20,765 bases of DNA from a bacterium (GTDB lineage Bacteria > Chloroflexota > Dormibacteria > UBA8260 > Bog-877), in contig JAKABA010000003.1 in NCBI GenBank assembly GCA_021802115.1, positions 1-20,765 of the forward strand, written 5' to 3'. The number at the start of each line of letters is the position of its first letter. Positions within the stretch are counted from its first letter, which is position 1. The position numbers were made by a program, and so were the translations under genes. Under the pieces are notes generated by a model. It was not told where the DNA came from. It did no database searches and saw only the letters and a program-made list of their open reading frames with translations. Shown here one piece after another: positions 1 through 10,167 of the stretch.

Positions 1-289
1 CGCCGGCCGGAGCCGTGACGCCGGGGCGATCCGATCTTTCACACCAGGAACGTCCCGCCGGCAGTCGCCCGGGGGCCCCCTCAACAGAAGTCACCCACAG
101 CCCGACCCGCCAGTCACACTCGCCAACCTCTTCCCAGTTCACTAAACCGGTCTCATGGGCACTCCTGCTCACTTTCCCGCCAGCTGCTGCCAACCCTTAC
201 TCGCGGTACCGGTCTGGTCCAATTGCCTGCCGCACCGAATGCCACCTCTCCTTCTGAGCGAAAGCAAGTACTTTTGTTTGAGTATCCAA
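1..289. other. Intergenic region upstream of the padR-like gene
   Basis: I see no convincing gene here; the short open frames do not resemble known proteins. A perfect GGGGGCCCCC palindrome lies near position 80. Just before the PadR-type gene the sequence becomes more AT-rich. TACTTT at 269-274 could serve as a -10 element, and TACT/AGTA half-sites separated by 8 nt (269-284) could be part of an operator, since PadR proteins usually repress their own operon from dyads near the promoter. Both readings are weak. Confidence 0.4.
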
Positions 290-997
290 GTGAGCTCTGG
301 GGCAAGTCAGATGTTTGTTCCTGGTCTGCTGGCGCGGCCCGGTCCGCTCCATGGCCATGCGCTGCGCCAGATGGCTCACCAGCACCACACCGAGCTGTGG
401 ACCGACGTCAAGGTGGGGTCGCCCTACCGCGCGATGAGGCAGCTGAGCGTGGAGGGCTTGCGGGCGGCTCCGCGGACTGAGCAGGGGGGCCGACAGCCCA
501 CCCGGACGGCGGATGCCGTCACCGCGGCCGGGCGCCGCGAGCTAGAACGAGTGCGCGGGGCGGTGCTGCCGGACTCTCAGCTGAGACCCGACCCTTTCGA
601 TCTGGCACTGGCTCTCTTGGACCGAGCCCCAGGCCAGGATCTTCATGAGCTGGTGCGTCAGCGCAAGGACGCAATCCTGGCCGCAATGGAGGCCAGGCGA
701 AGGCTCAGGGCCAAGGCGTGGCCCCACCTCGCAGGACCCGAGCGCGAGGTGTTCCGGCACTATCAGCGTCGGTACCAGGCAGAGCCCAACTGGCACGCCG
801 AGCTGCTGGCCCCGACCACCGACGGGGGCAACGCCGGTCCGCCCGGAGGGCCGAATCCGACCCGGCCACCGGCACCCACTCGCCGCCGGCTAGGGACACC
901 AGCGAAAGGCGGTAGCCTCGGAGCTGGGGAGGGCGCCAGGGTCGGGTCGGGCCGCCCGGCGCCGACCGCCGCGAATGAATGGGAGCCAGAGCGATGA
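290..997 (+). CDS. PadR family transcriptional regulator
   Basis: This is a winged-helix repressor of the PadR family. Residues about 5-85 carry the family pattern: a helix with LLARPGPLHGHALRQ, then LWTDVKVGSPYRAMRQLSVEGL (the stretch around WTDVKVGSPYRAM) and a wing with RTEQGGRQPTRTADAVTAAG. The segment starting LRPDPFDLALAL and the WHAELLA helix match the dimerisation region of PadR relatives beside efflux pumps. Such proteins usually repress the adjacent transporter and release DNA on binding a drug-like ligand. The GTG at 290 is chosen because the family fold begins just after it; ATG 311 and TTG 278 are alternatives and none has a strong ribosome site. The last ~60 residues are a Pro/Gly/Arg-rich tail unlike the family. 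The stop overlaps the next gene's start (ATGA, 994-997), so the two genes are translationally coupled. Confidence 0.8.
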   Translation: MSSGASQMFVPGLLARPGPLHGHALRQMAHQHHTELWTDVKVGSPYRAMRQLSVEGLRAAPRTEQGGRQPTRTADAVTAAGRRELERVRGAVLPDSQLRPDPFDLALALLDRAPGQDLHELVRQRKDAILAAMEARRRLRAKAWPHLAGPEREVFRHYQRRYQAEPNWHAELLAPTTDGGNAGPPGGPNPTRPPAPTRRRLGTPAKGGSLGAGEGARVGSGRPAPTAANEWEPER

Positions 998-2523
998 GCA
1001 CGGTCGCAGCCAGTACCTCCGGGCCCCGCACCAGCCTGGCCCTGACTGTGATCGTGATCGGGGTCCTCATGGCCGCCGTCGACACCACCATCGTTGTCTT
1101 GGCGCTGCCCGAGATAGAGCGAGCCCTCCACGTCCCGCTCTCAGATGTGATCTGGATCATCATCGGGTACCTGCTCGTCATCACCCTGCTGGCGACCCAG
1201 GTGGGACGTCTGGGCGACATGTTCGGCCGGGTGCGCATGTACGAGGCCGGCTTCCTGGTCTTCATCGTTGGATCGGCGCTGTGCGCTCTGGCCGGCAACG
1301 AGGCCACCATCATCGGGTTTCGCATCCTCCAGGGCATTGGCGGCGCCCTGATCACGGCCAACAGCGGCGCCGTGATCGCCGATACCTTTCCGCCCGAGTC
1401 CAGGGGCCGCGCCTATGGCTACAACAGCATCGGATGGAACGTGGGCGCGATCCTCGGGATCCTGCTGGGAGGGGTCGTGGTCACCTTCCTCTCCTGGCGC
1501 TGGATCTTCTGGATCAACGTGCCGACCGGCCTGATCGCCTTCGGACTGGCCCTGAGAGTTCTCCATGACTCCGGCGCCCGGTCACGCCAGAGGCTGGATC
1601 TGTGGGGCATGGCGACTCTCGGACTGGGTCTCTTTGGGGTCCTCTGGGCGATCACCTCGTTGGCGACCTCTGCATTCTCGATCGCCCTGCTGGGCTACCT
1701 GGTGGGGGGTCTGGGACTGCTGACCGCATTCGTGCTCATTGAGCACGCTAGTGCTGCTCCCATGATCGACCTCTCGTTCTTCCGGATTCCCACCATGAGC
1801 CCCACTTTGCTCGCCTCCCTATTTCAGTCGCTGGGCAACTTCGCAGTTCTCTTTCTGGTGATCATGTACCTCCAGGGAGTGCGCCGCCTGAGCCCCCTCG
1901 ACGCGTCCCTCTTGCTGGTGCCGGGCTATTTGGTGGGCGGAGTGGTGGGTCCGTTTGCAGGCCGGCTGTCGGACCGCGTCGGAGTCGTGTGGCCGGCCAC
2001 GGTGGGACTCTCGGTCGAGATTTTTGCTCTGGGCGTCTACGCCCAGATGGGAGTGTCCACCGGGCTGTGGGTGGTCGCTGCGGCGGCGGTCATCAACGGC
2101 ATCGGCGCCGGGGGCTTCTTTCCGGCCAACAATTCCGCGGTGATGAAGATGGCACCGGGGCGCTCGTTCGGGACCGCCTCCGGGCTGCTCCGGACCTTCG
2201 CCAACGTGGGCATGGTGTTCTCGTTCTCGATTGCGATCCTGGTCGCCGCCCGGGCCATCCCCAAGGGCCTGGCATTCGCTATTTTCGTGGGGTCCACGCG
2301 GCTAAATCCTCACCTGGCCAGCGCCTTCACCGCAGGCTTGCATGCCGCCTTCTACTCGTCGATGGCCTTCATGGTCATGGCCGCCTTGCTCTCGGCGACC
2401 CGAGTGCTGCGACCACGCTCGGCAGCGCCGCCGACCCCGGTTGAGGGGGGCAATCCGCCTGCGCGCGCCAACCGAGGTGGGGAGACCGAGTCGGCCGTCG
2501 GACCATCGACCAAGGCCCCCTGA
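994..2523 (+). CDS. MFS transporter, DHA2 (EmrB/QacA-like, 14-TM) drug-efflux type
   Basis: This is an integral membrane proton antiporter of the major facilitator superfamily, DHA2 family, 509 residues. The first helix carries motif D1 (DTTIVVLALPEIE). The loop between helices 2 and 3 has the motif-A-like GRLGDMFGRVRMYEAG, and helix 5 has a motif-C-like glycine run (NVGAILGILLGGVVV) followed by SWRWIFWINVPTG, typical of DHA2 pumps. About 14 hydrophobic segments are visible, ending with a hydrophilic tail. ATG 994 is preferred over ATG 979 because GGGAG at 982-986 is well spaced and the start overlaps the PadR stop. The regulator-pump pairing points to efflux of a toxic organic compound; the substrate cannot be told from sequence. 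An HMG-CoA lyase-type gene converges on it 31 nt downstream. Confidence 0.88.
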   Translation: MSTVAASTSGPRTSLALTVIVIGVLMAAVDTTIVVLALPEIERALHVPLSDVIWIIIGYLLVITLLATQVGRLGDMFGRVRMYEAGFLVFIVGSALCALAGNEATIIGFRILQGIGGALITANSGAVIADTFPPESRGRAYGYNSIGWNVGAILGILLGGVVVTFLSWRWIFWINVPTGLIAFGLALRVLHDSGARSRQRLDLWGMATLGLGLFGVLWAITSLATSAFSIALLGYLVGGLGLLTAFVLIEHASAAPMIDLSFFRIPTMSPTLLASLFQSLGNFAVLFLVIMYLQGVRRLSPLDASLLLVPGYLVGGVVGPFAGRLSDRVGVVWPATVGLSVEIFALGVYAQMGVSTGLWVVAAAAVINGIGAGGFFPANNSAVMKMAPGRSFGTASGLLRTFANVGMVFSFSIAILVAARAIPKGLAFAIFVGSTRLNPHLASAFTAGLHAAFYSSMAFMVMAALLSATRVLRPRSAAPPTPVEGGNPPARANRGGETESAVGPSTKAP

Positions 2524-2542
2524 GAGATGGGGACTCGGTGAG

Positions 2543-2573
2543 CGCCCCCGGCCGTCAACTGGGCGCGGGGGCG
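2543..2573. terminator. Candidate bidirectional hairpin between convergent genes
   Basis: CGCCCCCG (2543-2550) and CGGGGGCG (2566-2573) form a perfect 8-bp stem with a 15-nt loop. It sits in the 31-nt gap between the MFS gene and the converging lyase gene and runs into the last codons of the lyase. There is no T-tract on either side, so termination is an inference from placement. Confidence 0.3.
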
Positions 2574-3505
2574 GGCGCACCAGACCAGATGCCGGCGCGG
2601 TACAGACTGCCTGGGAGGTGTTCCCCCAGCACCTGCTCGAGGTGCTCGGCGATCTGACAGAGGGACCCCACATCCGCCTCCACCGCCGCGCCGACCCTCT
2701 CCAGCATGTAGAGCAGATCCTCGCTGCAGACGTTGCCGGTCGCCCTGGGGGCGAAGGGGCATCCCCCGATTCCGCCCACCGACCCTTCAAACCGGCGAAC
2801 GCCCCCTTCGTAGGCGGCCAAGGCGTTGGCAAGGCCCATGCCCCGGGTGTCGTGGAAGTGCAGCGACAGCTGCTCGGTGGGAATCCCCGACCGCACCAGG
2901 TGCTCGAGCAGAGCGCTTACCTGACGGGGACCGGCAACACCGATCGTGTCGGCGATCCCAATCTCCACGGCCCCCAGCTCCTGGCAGGCGTCGGCCAGTT
3001 CGGCCACGCGGTCCGGATCCACGGCACCCTCGAAAGGGCACCCGAACGCGACGCTGAGGCCGACATCGAAGACGCAACCACAGGCTCGAGCCACTCCGGC
3101 CATGCTCTCCAGTTCGGAGACGGTCTCAGCCACGCTGTGATTGAGGTTTCGGCGGTTGAAGCTGTCTGTCACCGCGAGGTTGGCGACCACATGGCGTGCC
3201 CCCGCGGCAAGCGCCCGCTCCAATCCCCTGGGGTTGGGAACGAGCACCCGCACCCGGTGCATCACCCCGCGGCCCCTGGAGGCGACCAGGCGCTTCAGTA
3301 GCTCCTCTGCGTCCGCCATTTGAGGGACCCAGCTGGGAGCCACGAATGAGGCCGCCTCCACTTGATCCACCTCGCTGTCGAGCAGCCTCTCCACCAGGTC
3401 AAGCTTGATCTCGGTTGAGAGCGTCTGGGGCAGGTTTTGAAGGCCGTCCCGCGGCCCGACTTCAGTGAAGTAGATCGCCTGCTTGCCGCCCGGCGCATGT
3501 TGCAT
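2555..3505 (-). CDS. Hydroxymethylglutaryl-CoA lyase family protein
   Basis: This is a DRE-TIM (HMGL-like) metal-dependent lyase of 316 residues, the usual length. HMG-CoA lyase cleaves 3-hydroxy-3-methylglutaryl-CoA to acetyl-CoA and acetoacetate in leucine breakdown. The N-terminus has TEVGPRDGLQN, with the catalytic Arg-Asp pair. The metal-binding HFHDTRG motif is present. The family signature SVGGIGGCPFAPRATGN carries the mobile catalytic cysteine (about C249). ATG 3505 is chosen because the fold starts 10 residues later; there is no clear Shine-Dalgarno, and a TAGACT box 8 nt upstream suggests a leaderless message. An open frame continues further upstream but does not look like family sequence. 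Close relatives act on other 3-hydroxyacyl-CoAs, so the exact substrate is less certain than the family. No leucine-pathway partners lie next to it. Confidence 0.85.
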   Translation of the reverse strand: MQHAPGGKQAIYFTEVGPRDGLQNLPQTLSTEIKLDLVERLLDSEVDQVEAASFVAPSWVPQMADAEELLKRLVASRGRGVMHRVRVLVPNPRGLERALAAGARHVVANLAVTDSFNRRNLNHSVAETVSELESMAGVARACGCVFDVGLSVAFGCPFEGAVDPDRVAELADACQELGAVEIGIADTIGVAGPRQVSALLEHLVRSGIPTEQLSLHFHDTRGMGLANALAAYEGGVRRFEGSVGGIGGCPFAPRATGNVCSEDLLYMLERVGAAVEADVGSLCQIAEHLEQVLGEHLPGSLYRAGIWSGAPAPAPS

Positions 3506-3513
3506 TCTGGGCC

Positions 3514-3519
3514 AGTCTA
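3514..3519 (-). promoter_or_regulatory. Candidate -10 box for leaderless transcription of the lyase gene
   Basis: TAGACT on the minus strand matches the TANNNT pattern of actinobacterial -10 elements and ends 8 nt before ATG 3505, so transcription would begin at or beside the start codon. That fits the lack of a ribosome-binding site. No good -35 is seen at the usual spacing. Confidence 0.3.
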
Positions 3520-3613
3520 AGCAGGTCAACCAGGGACTCGTCGCCAATCGCCCGATGGAGGTCGAGCTGTCTTGTCGTGGTCGGCCGCCTGGCGTTCCAA
3601 ATGGCCGCTTGAC

Positions 3614-3655
3614 GCCGGCGGTTTCGCCCCCGGTCACGGGCGATCCCCCGCCGGC
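3614..3655. terminator. Two-tier hairpin between the second MFS gene and the lyase gene
   Basis: GCCGGCGG (3614-3621) pairs with CCGCCGGC (3648-3655). Inside it CGCCC (3625-3629) pairs with GGGCG (3638-3642) around an 8-nt loop. It lies in the 222-nt gap downstream of the second transporter gene, the expected place for a terminator on the minus strand. There is no T-run, so it may instead be a 3'-end stabilising structure. I see no gene in the rest of the gap. Confidence 0.4.
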
Positions 3656-3727
3656 TGCGCCCGACCAGGCGGTCTCGGGCGATGGGCCATGCCCTCCTGG
3701 GGCTTGGTGTCGTACCTGAGCTCCCGC

Positions 3728-5008
3728 TCAGCCAAACAGCGGCGGTCGAGTGTGGCGACCGGTTCGTGCCATGAGTGGCAGCAGCGCCGTGACCGCGATC
3801 GCGGCCAGAGCCAGGATCTCGAACGAACTGGCGAGATGGCTGTACGAGCTCAGCGCCAGAAGGCCGACCAGCAGGGGTCCAATCGCCTGGCCACCGGTTG
3901 AACCCAGGCCCCAGACAAAGGCGTTGGCCGTGCTGGAGGTCCCCTTGGGGACGTAGTCCGCCACCAGGGACATCAACAGCGGGAAGCCGCTGAAGTTGAA
4001 GACTCCGAAGATCCCCAGCAGGGCCAGCCCCAACGCGCCCCCATTGTGCACGTAGGCGACGGCGGCCCCGGCGGCGCCCAGGGTGCTGACCGCCAGCACC
4101 ATCCGCTTGTCCAGCTTGTCGGCGAAGAGACCGAAGAGTGGCTGTCCCAAAACTCCGCCGGCATAAAGGAGGGTGATCACCAGGCCCAGCTGACTGGACA
4201 GCCCGAGGCCACGCTCGTGGGTGAAGTAGACCGGAAGCCAGGCAACCATGCCTGTGAAGGCCACCGAGCGGACGAACGAGACCACGGTCAAGATCACGAT
4301 GTTTCGATCCAGCCAGGGGCCCGCCGTGGCCCGCTCGGTAGCCGTGGCCGCGTGCTCGGCTCGAGGCGGGCCGGGGTCCACCCGAACCGTCCAGAGCAGG
4401 GCGGCCGCCCCGGCCGCCATCACCCCGAACACCACCACCGCGGACGCCTGGGAAGCCACCAGGCCGGTCACCACGAAGAAGAGGGTCGGATACAGGGCCC
4501 GACCAAGACTGCCCATGGCGCCACTTGCCCCTAGCGCTCGGGCCCTGTTGCCGGGGTCGAAGGCTTCGCTGATCAGGCTGGCGCCCAAGGGATGGTAGAA
4601 GGAACTGCCGACCCCGGCCACCAGCGCGGCCACCAGCGCCAGGGCCCCCCGGGCGGCCCCATGGGTCCAGGCGATGGCGAGGGCGAAAAGTAACATCCCG
4701 ACGCCCAGCGATAGGATCCCGATGGCGATCTTGGCACCTCTCCCGCCGCCCTTGTCGGCGAGCCGGCCCACCAGGATCCCGGCCCCGCTGGAGGTCAGAT
4801 AGAAGATGGTGAGCATGGCCGTGATCAGAGCGGCTGACAAAGAGCCGTGGCTGGCCAGCAGATCTGCCATCACCGGGATGAAGAAAACCGTCCCGTCGTT
4901 GACGAAATGGGCCAGCGAGGTGGTCGCCAACACGGCCATGCGACCGCTCCTTGGGCGCCGACCAGAACTGCCCGGGCCCAGCGCGGGGGCGGGATCAGTG
5001 GCAGACAT
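3728..5008 (-). CDS. MFS transporter, 12-TM, fosmidomycin-resistance-like
   Basis: This is a 426-residue integral membrane transporter of the major facilitator superfamily. Helix 1 begins with LATTSLAHFVNDGTVFFIP, and the loop after helix 2 carries a motif-A-like VGRLADKGG. The segment GVGSSFYHPLGASLISEAF resembles the FHPLGA segment of the fosmidomycin resistance (Fsr)/CynX-like branch. About 12 hydrophobic stretches follow, with a short basic C-terminus. ATG 5008 directly follows the stop of a candidate leader reading frame and has only a weak GGTGG upstream; an internal ATG at 4939 would trim a hydrophilic N-terminus. It is divergent from the formate dehydrogenase operon across a 342-nt region, so shared regulation is possible. 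The substrate is unknown; a link to formate metabolism is only a guess from position. Confidence 0.85.
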   Translation of the reverse strand: MSATDPAPALGPGSSGRRPRSGRMAVLATTSLAHFVNDGTVFFIPVMADLLASHGSLSAALITAMLTIFYLTSSGAGILVGRLADKGGGRGAKIAIGILSLGVGMLLFALAIAWTHGAARGALALVAALVAGVGSSFYHPLGASLISEAFDPGNRARALGASGAMGSLGRALYPTLFFVVTGLVASQASAVVVFGVMAAGAAALLWTVRVDPGPPRAEHAATATERATAGPWLDRNIVILTVVSFVRSVAFTGMVAWLPVYFTHERGLGLSSQLGLVITLLYAGGVLGQPLFGLFADKLDKRMVLAVSTLGAAGAAVAYVHNGGALGLALLGIFGVFNFSGFPLLMSLVADYVPKGTSSTANAFVWGLGSTGGQAIGPLLVGLLALSSYSHLASSFEILALAAIAVTALLPLMARTGRHTRPPLFG

Positions 5009-5059
5009 CTAAGCCACCGCGCCCCGTGCCGCCAAAAGCGCCGTCCTCACCTTCGACAT
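5009..5059 (-). CDS. Candidate 16-residue leader peptide of the MFS gene
   Basis: ATG 5059 opens a 16-codon frame (MSKVRTALLAARGAVA) that stops with TAG at 5011-5009, immediately before the transporter's ATG at 5008. It has a strong Shine-Dalgarno, GGGAGG at 5064-5069, better than the transporter's own site. Such an arrangement is known to couple translation of a short leader to the main gene. The peptide has no recognisable stalling motif. Chance occurrence of a short frame cannot be excluded. Confidence 0.35.
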   Translation of the reverse strand: MSKVRTALLAARGAVA

Positions 5060-5350
5060 CTCGCCTCCCGGCCAAAATTGCAACCACCCGCACCGGGGCA
5101 CCAGCCACACCAGGCAAGGGGCGGAGAGCCGCACGGGCTCCAGTCGGATTGTATACCTCACTACATCGTTCGGCCTGCCACGACTTCGGGGCCGATCTCG
5201 GGAAGCCCAGACTGAAAGGGCGGTACGTTGGGCGGTGGCAACGACCAGAGGCGGGATGCGGTCCCGCGGCGAGGCCATGGTCCGGAACTGCACACCTGCC
5301 ACCAGCTTCGATCTATACTCGATTTTCAAACTTGGATGGAGGTGCAAGCG
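5060..5350. other. Divergent regulatory region between the MFS gene and the fdh operon
   Basis: There is no gene beyond the candidate leader peptide. On the minus side a TATACAAT box (around 5146-5153) could be a distant -10 for the transporter, but no -35 is convincing. On the plus side a dyad GCGGGA-N5-TCCCGC (5251-5267) lies about 50 nt upstream of the fdh -10 box and could be an operator. I searched both strands for a selenocysteine tRNA and found none: TTCAAA at 5324-5329 has no pairing anticodon stem. Confidence 0.4.
5314..5343 (+). promoter_or_regulatory. Candidate promoter -10 box and ribosome site of the fdh operon
   Basis: TATACT (5314-5319) is a good -10 hexamer, with no matching -35 at 17 nt. 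It would start the message about 25 nt before the gene. GGAGGT (5338-5343) is a strong Shine-Dalgarno, 7 nt before ATG 5351. This decides the start over the upstream in-frame ATG at 5336 and the downstream ATG at 5360. Confidence 0.5.
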
Positions 5351-7296
5351 ATGGCTGGTATGACCAGGCTGACCACCCCGCTGGTGCGCGACGGGGGACG
5401 GTTGCGCCCGGCGAGCTGGGATGAGGCGCTCGACCGAGCGGCGACGGCCTTCGCCTCCGCCCGAGATCAGGGGGCGACCACCTCGTTTGGAATGTTCAGC
5501 TGCTCGAAGGCCACCAATGAGGTGAACTTTCTGGCCCAGAAGTTCGTCCGTTCGGTGCTGGGCAGCAACAACATCGACAGCTGCAACCGAACTTGACACG
5601 CCCCTAGCGTCGCCGGTCTGGCGGCAGTGTTCGGGGCCGGGGGAGGCACCAGCTCCTACCGGGAGGCCGAGGAGACCGACCTGGTGATCCTCTGGGGGTC
5701 CAACGCTCGGGAGGCCCACCCCATCTTCTTCCACCACCTTCTCAAGGGCGTGCATGCGGGGGCTAAGTTGTACGCCGTTGACCCCCGCCGGACCACCTCG
5801 GCCCAGTGGGCAGACGTCTGGATGGGCCTCGAGGTGGGGTCGGACATCGCTCTGGCGAATGCGGTCGGACGAGAGATCATCCATGCCGGGCTGGCCAACC
5901 AGGAGTTCATCGCTCGAGCCACCAGCAACTTCGAGGCCTACGCCGCTGCTGTGGAGCCCTGCTCCTTGGAGTGGGCCGAGCTTCAGACCAAGGTCCCAGC
6001 GGAGGCGATCCGTGAGCTGGCCCACGACTACGCCCGGGCGGACCGGGCCCAGCTGTGCTGGACGCTCGGGATCACCGAGCACCACAACGCCACCGACAAC
6101 GTCTTCGCCCTGATCAACTTGGCGTTGCTGACCGGACATGTCGGCCGCTGGGGATCTGGGCTGGTTCCCCTCCGAGGCCAGAACAATGTCCAGGGCGGTG
6201 GCGACATGGGAGCGATCCCGAACAAGCTCCCCGGTTTCCAGGATGTCGCCACCAATCTGGATGCCAGGGCCAGGTTCGAGCAAGCCTGGGGCGTGAAACT
6301 GGCCCCCAAGGCGGGCTGGCACCTGTCCCTGATGTTCGAGGCGATGGAGCGCGGCGAGTTGACCACCGCCTATGTTCTGGGAGAGAACCCACTCCGCTCG
6401 GAGGCTGACTCCGAGCGGACGAGACGGCTGCTGGAGGGCCTCGAGCACTTGGTGGTCCAGGACATCTTCCTGACCGACACCGCAGCCCTCGCCGAGGTGG
6501 TGCTGCCCGCCACTGCCAGCTGGTCTGAGGCCGAGGGAACCGTGACCTCCAGCGAGCGGCGGGTGCAACGTGTGCGGAGGGCACTCGAGCCCCCGGCTGG
6601 GGCCAGGGATGACATCGAGATCCTGACTGAGCTGGCGCGCCGCCTCGGCACCGACTGGGGACAGCCCACGGCGGAGCAGATCTGGAACGAGCTGCGCTCG
6701 CTCTCACCAATGCACGCGGGCATGAGCTATCGGCGCCTGGAAGACCTCGGCGGCCTGCAGTGGCCGTGCGCGGACGAGCAGGACCCGGGGGCCGCGTTCC
6801 TCCACGGCCGACTTTGGGAGGAGGACCCGACGCGCCGCGGCGCAGCGGCTCCGTTCACACCGGTCGTGGCCGAGGGACCCGTCGACCAGCTGAGCGAGGA
6901 CTTCCCCATGCGCCTCACGACCGGGAGACGGCTTGACTCCTTCAACACCGGCGTCCAGTCCTCCCAGTACTCCACCCCGATCCGGCGGCCGGAGACGCTC
7001 AACCTCTCGCCCGAGGATATGGGGGCACTTGGCCTCAGCGAGGGCGAGCGGGTCCGGATCTCGTCGCGTCGAGGATCGGTCGAGGCGCCTGTCCTGGCCG
7101 ACCCATCGCTGCGCCGGGGCCTGGCCTTCATGACCCTGCACTTTCCCGAGCAGGTGGCCACCAACCGGCTGACCCTGGATGCCTGGGATCCTCTCTCGGG
7201 GACGGCGGAGTTCAAGGCGACTGCCATCCGAGTCGATCGAATCGCTCCGGCGGTAGCCCAGGAAGAGACCAGGTCCACGGCCAAGGTGGCTGGCTG

Positions 7297-7297
<1 letters not shown>
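5351..7297 (+). CDS. Formate dehydrogenase catalytic subunit, selenocysteine-containing, lacking the N-terminal Fe-S domain
   Basis: This is the molybdopterin (Mo/W-bis-PGD) subunit that interconverts formate and CO2, 648 residues with TGA (5594-5596) read as selenocysteine 82. Around it, SCNRT-Sec-HAPSVAGL matches the active site of E. coli FdhF. By my memory of FdhF (Sec140, His141, Arg333), the counterparts here are Sec82, His83 and Arg275 (in VPLRGQNNVQG). All three are shifted by the same 58 residues, the length of the missing N-terminal [4Fe-4S] domain. Later come the cofactor-binding segment LWGSNAREAHP and a C-terminal MopB domain starting near PMRLTTGRRLDSFNTG. The protein begins at MTRLTTPLVRDGGRLRPASW, which normally follows the Fe-S domain; that domain is encoded two genes downstream. 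The stop overlaps the next start (TGATG). An ordinary gene caller would report two fragments, 5351-5596 and 5627-7297. The TGA context makes a pseudogene unlikely. Confidence 0.92.
5594..5637 (+). promoter_or_regulatory. Bacterial SECIS element with selenocysteine UGA
   Basis: Directly after the TGA, GCCCC (5600-5604) pairs with GGGGC (5633-5637). GTCGCC (5609-5614) pairs with GGCGGC (5620-5625), including one T-G pair, around the loop GGTCT (5615-5619). The GGTCT loop and its distance of 18 nt from the UGA match the E. coli fdhF SECIS as I remember it, because the same Gly-Leu codons lie in the same place. SelB would bind this loop and deliver Sec-tRNA; a selB gene is in the window. Confidence 0.88.
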
Positions 7298-9173
<1,876 letters not shown>

Positions 9174-9177
<4 letters not shown>

Positions 9178-10127
9178 GTGTCACATTCGTGGCCGCGCCC
9201 AAACGGCTGCTGACCTTGACCGTCGATGGGCGAACGGTCCGAGTGCCTGAGGGCACCACCCTGCTGGAGGCCTGTCGGCAGCAGGGAATTGACACCCCCA
9301 CGCTCTGCTACCTGGAGAACCTCACCCCGGTCAACGTCTGCCGGGTCTGCGTGGTCGAGGTTCAGGGATCGCGGACACTGGTGCCAGCCTGTTCGCGCAA
9401 GGTCGAGGACGGGATGGTCGTGAGTTCCGACTCCGAGCGGGTCAGAGCCAGCCGCAAATCGGTGCTGGAGCTGCTCGCATCCTCGGTCGACCTCTCCCTG
9501 GCGGCGCCTGAGGTCCGCCAGTGGATGGAACGCTATGGAGCCGATGCCGACCGTTTCGGCAGCGCCGAGACTCCCCAGGAGGGGAATCCAAGGGACCGGG
9601 CCCGCCCGGGCGAGCACCGCCCATCCGATGGGAGGCGGGCCGCGACGGTGGCCCAGCCGGCCAAGCTGGATAACGACACCTACATCCGCGACTACTCGCG
9701 CTGCATCCTCTGCTACAAGTGCGTGGAGGCCTGCGGCGTCGACGCCCAGAACACCTTCGCGATCGCGGTCGCGGGGAGGGGATTCGAGGCCCGGATCTCC
9801 ACCGAATTCGATGTCGGCCTGCCCGACTCAGCCTGCGTCTATTGCGGGAACTGTATTGGGGTGTGTCCCACCGGGGCCCTGATGTTCAAGTCCGAATACG
9901 ACATGCGGCGAGCCGGAACCTGGGATGAGACCCGGCAGACCGTGACCACCACCATCTGTCCCTACTGCGGGGTGGGCTGCAACCTGGAGCTGCACGTGCA
10001 GGACAACTCCATAGTCAAGGTGACCTCACCTCTCGACCATGACGTCACCCAGGGCCATCTCTGCGTCAAGGGCCGCTTCGGCTACCAGTTCGTCCAGCAC
10101 CGGAGCAACGGCAAAAGCTCCGGTTAG
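9174..10127 (+). CDS. Iron-sulfur subunit of formate dehydrogenase: NuoG-like ferredoxin domains plus the detached FdhA [4Fe-4S] domain
   Basis: This 317-residue electron-wiring subunit starts at GTG 9174 behind a strong GGAGGGGAG. Residues 10-80 form a plant-type [2Fe-2S] ferredoxin with C45, C56, C59 and C73. Residues 170-235 hold two [4Fe-4S] ferredoxin motifs, C177/C180/C183/C187 and C221/C224/C227/C231. Residues 260-310 are the molybdopterin-oxidoreductase Fe4S4 domain, CPYCGVGC (C262, C265, C269) with C297 in LCVKGRFG, which normally forms the N-terminus of the catalytic subunit. It ends with GYQFVQHRSNGKSSG, exactly where FdhA would continue with RLTTPL, the start of the first gene. 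The His-Cys cluster motif between the [2Fe-2S] and [4Fe-4S] domains is absent: ELLASSVDLSLAAPEVR stands where NuoG has its Cys-rich segment. Three transcribed genes, one complex. Confidence 0.9.
10100..10123 (+). terminator. Candidate hairpin at the end of the fdh operon
   Basis: CCGGAGC (10100-10106) and GCTCCGG (10117-10123) form a perfect 7-bp stem with a 10-nt loop, ending at the last gene's stop codon. No T-tract follows, so it may be a weak terminator. The CGNR-type gene ends 40 nt away on the other strand. Confidence 0.35.
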
Positions 10128-10167
10128 GCGGATGCCTCACAGCACCGCTGCGAAGTGGGTCGCACGG

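Noticed and set aside
2342..3301. Long plus-strand open frame opposite the lyase gene
   Set aside because: It is antisense to a gene with clear family motifs and has no recognisable domain.
3425..3450. CTTCAAAA on the minus strand, and CTTCAAAC near 2787 on the plus strand, resembling selenocysteine tRNA loops
   Set aside because: Both lie inside the HMG-CoA lyase-type coding sequence with no T-arm or acceptor stem around them.
5314..5343. Possible tRNA-Sec anticodon loop (TTCAAA)
   Set aside because: The flanking bases do not pair into an anticodon stem and there is no T-arm; the site lies in the fdh promoter/leader.
5228..5350. Upstream in-frame extension of the fdh catalytic gene
   Set aside because: No domain similarity, and the strong GGAGGT points to ATG 5351; the missing Fe4S4 cysteines are not there either.
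5594..5596. In-frame stop interpreted as a nonsense mutation or pseudogene
   Set aside because: The sequence is collinear and in frame on both sides, the codon is at the known Sec site, and a SECIS-like hairpin and selABD are present.
5060..6568. Long minus-strand open frame opposite the fdh catalytic gene
   Set aside because: It is a high-GC mirror of a recognised protein; only its last 16 codons have an independent start signal.
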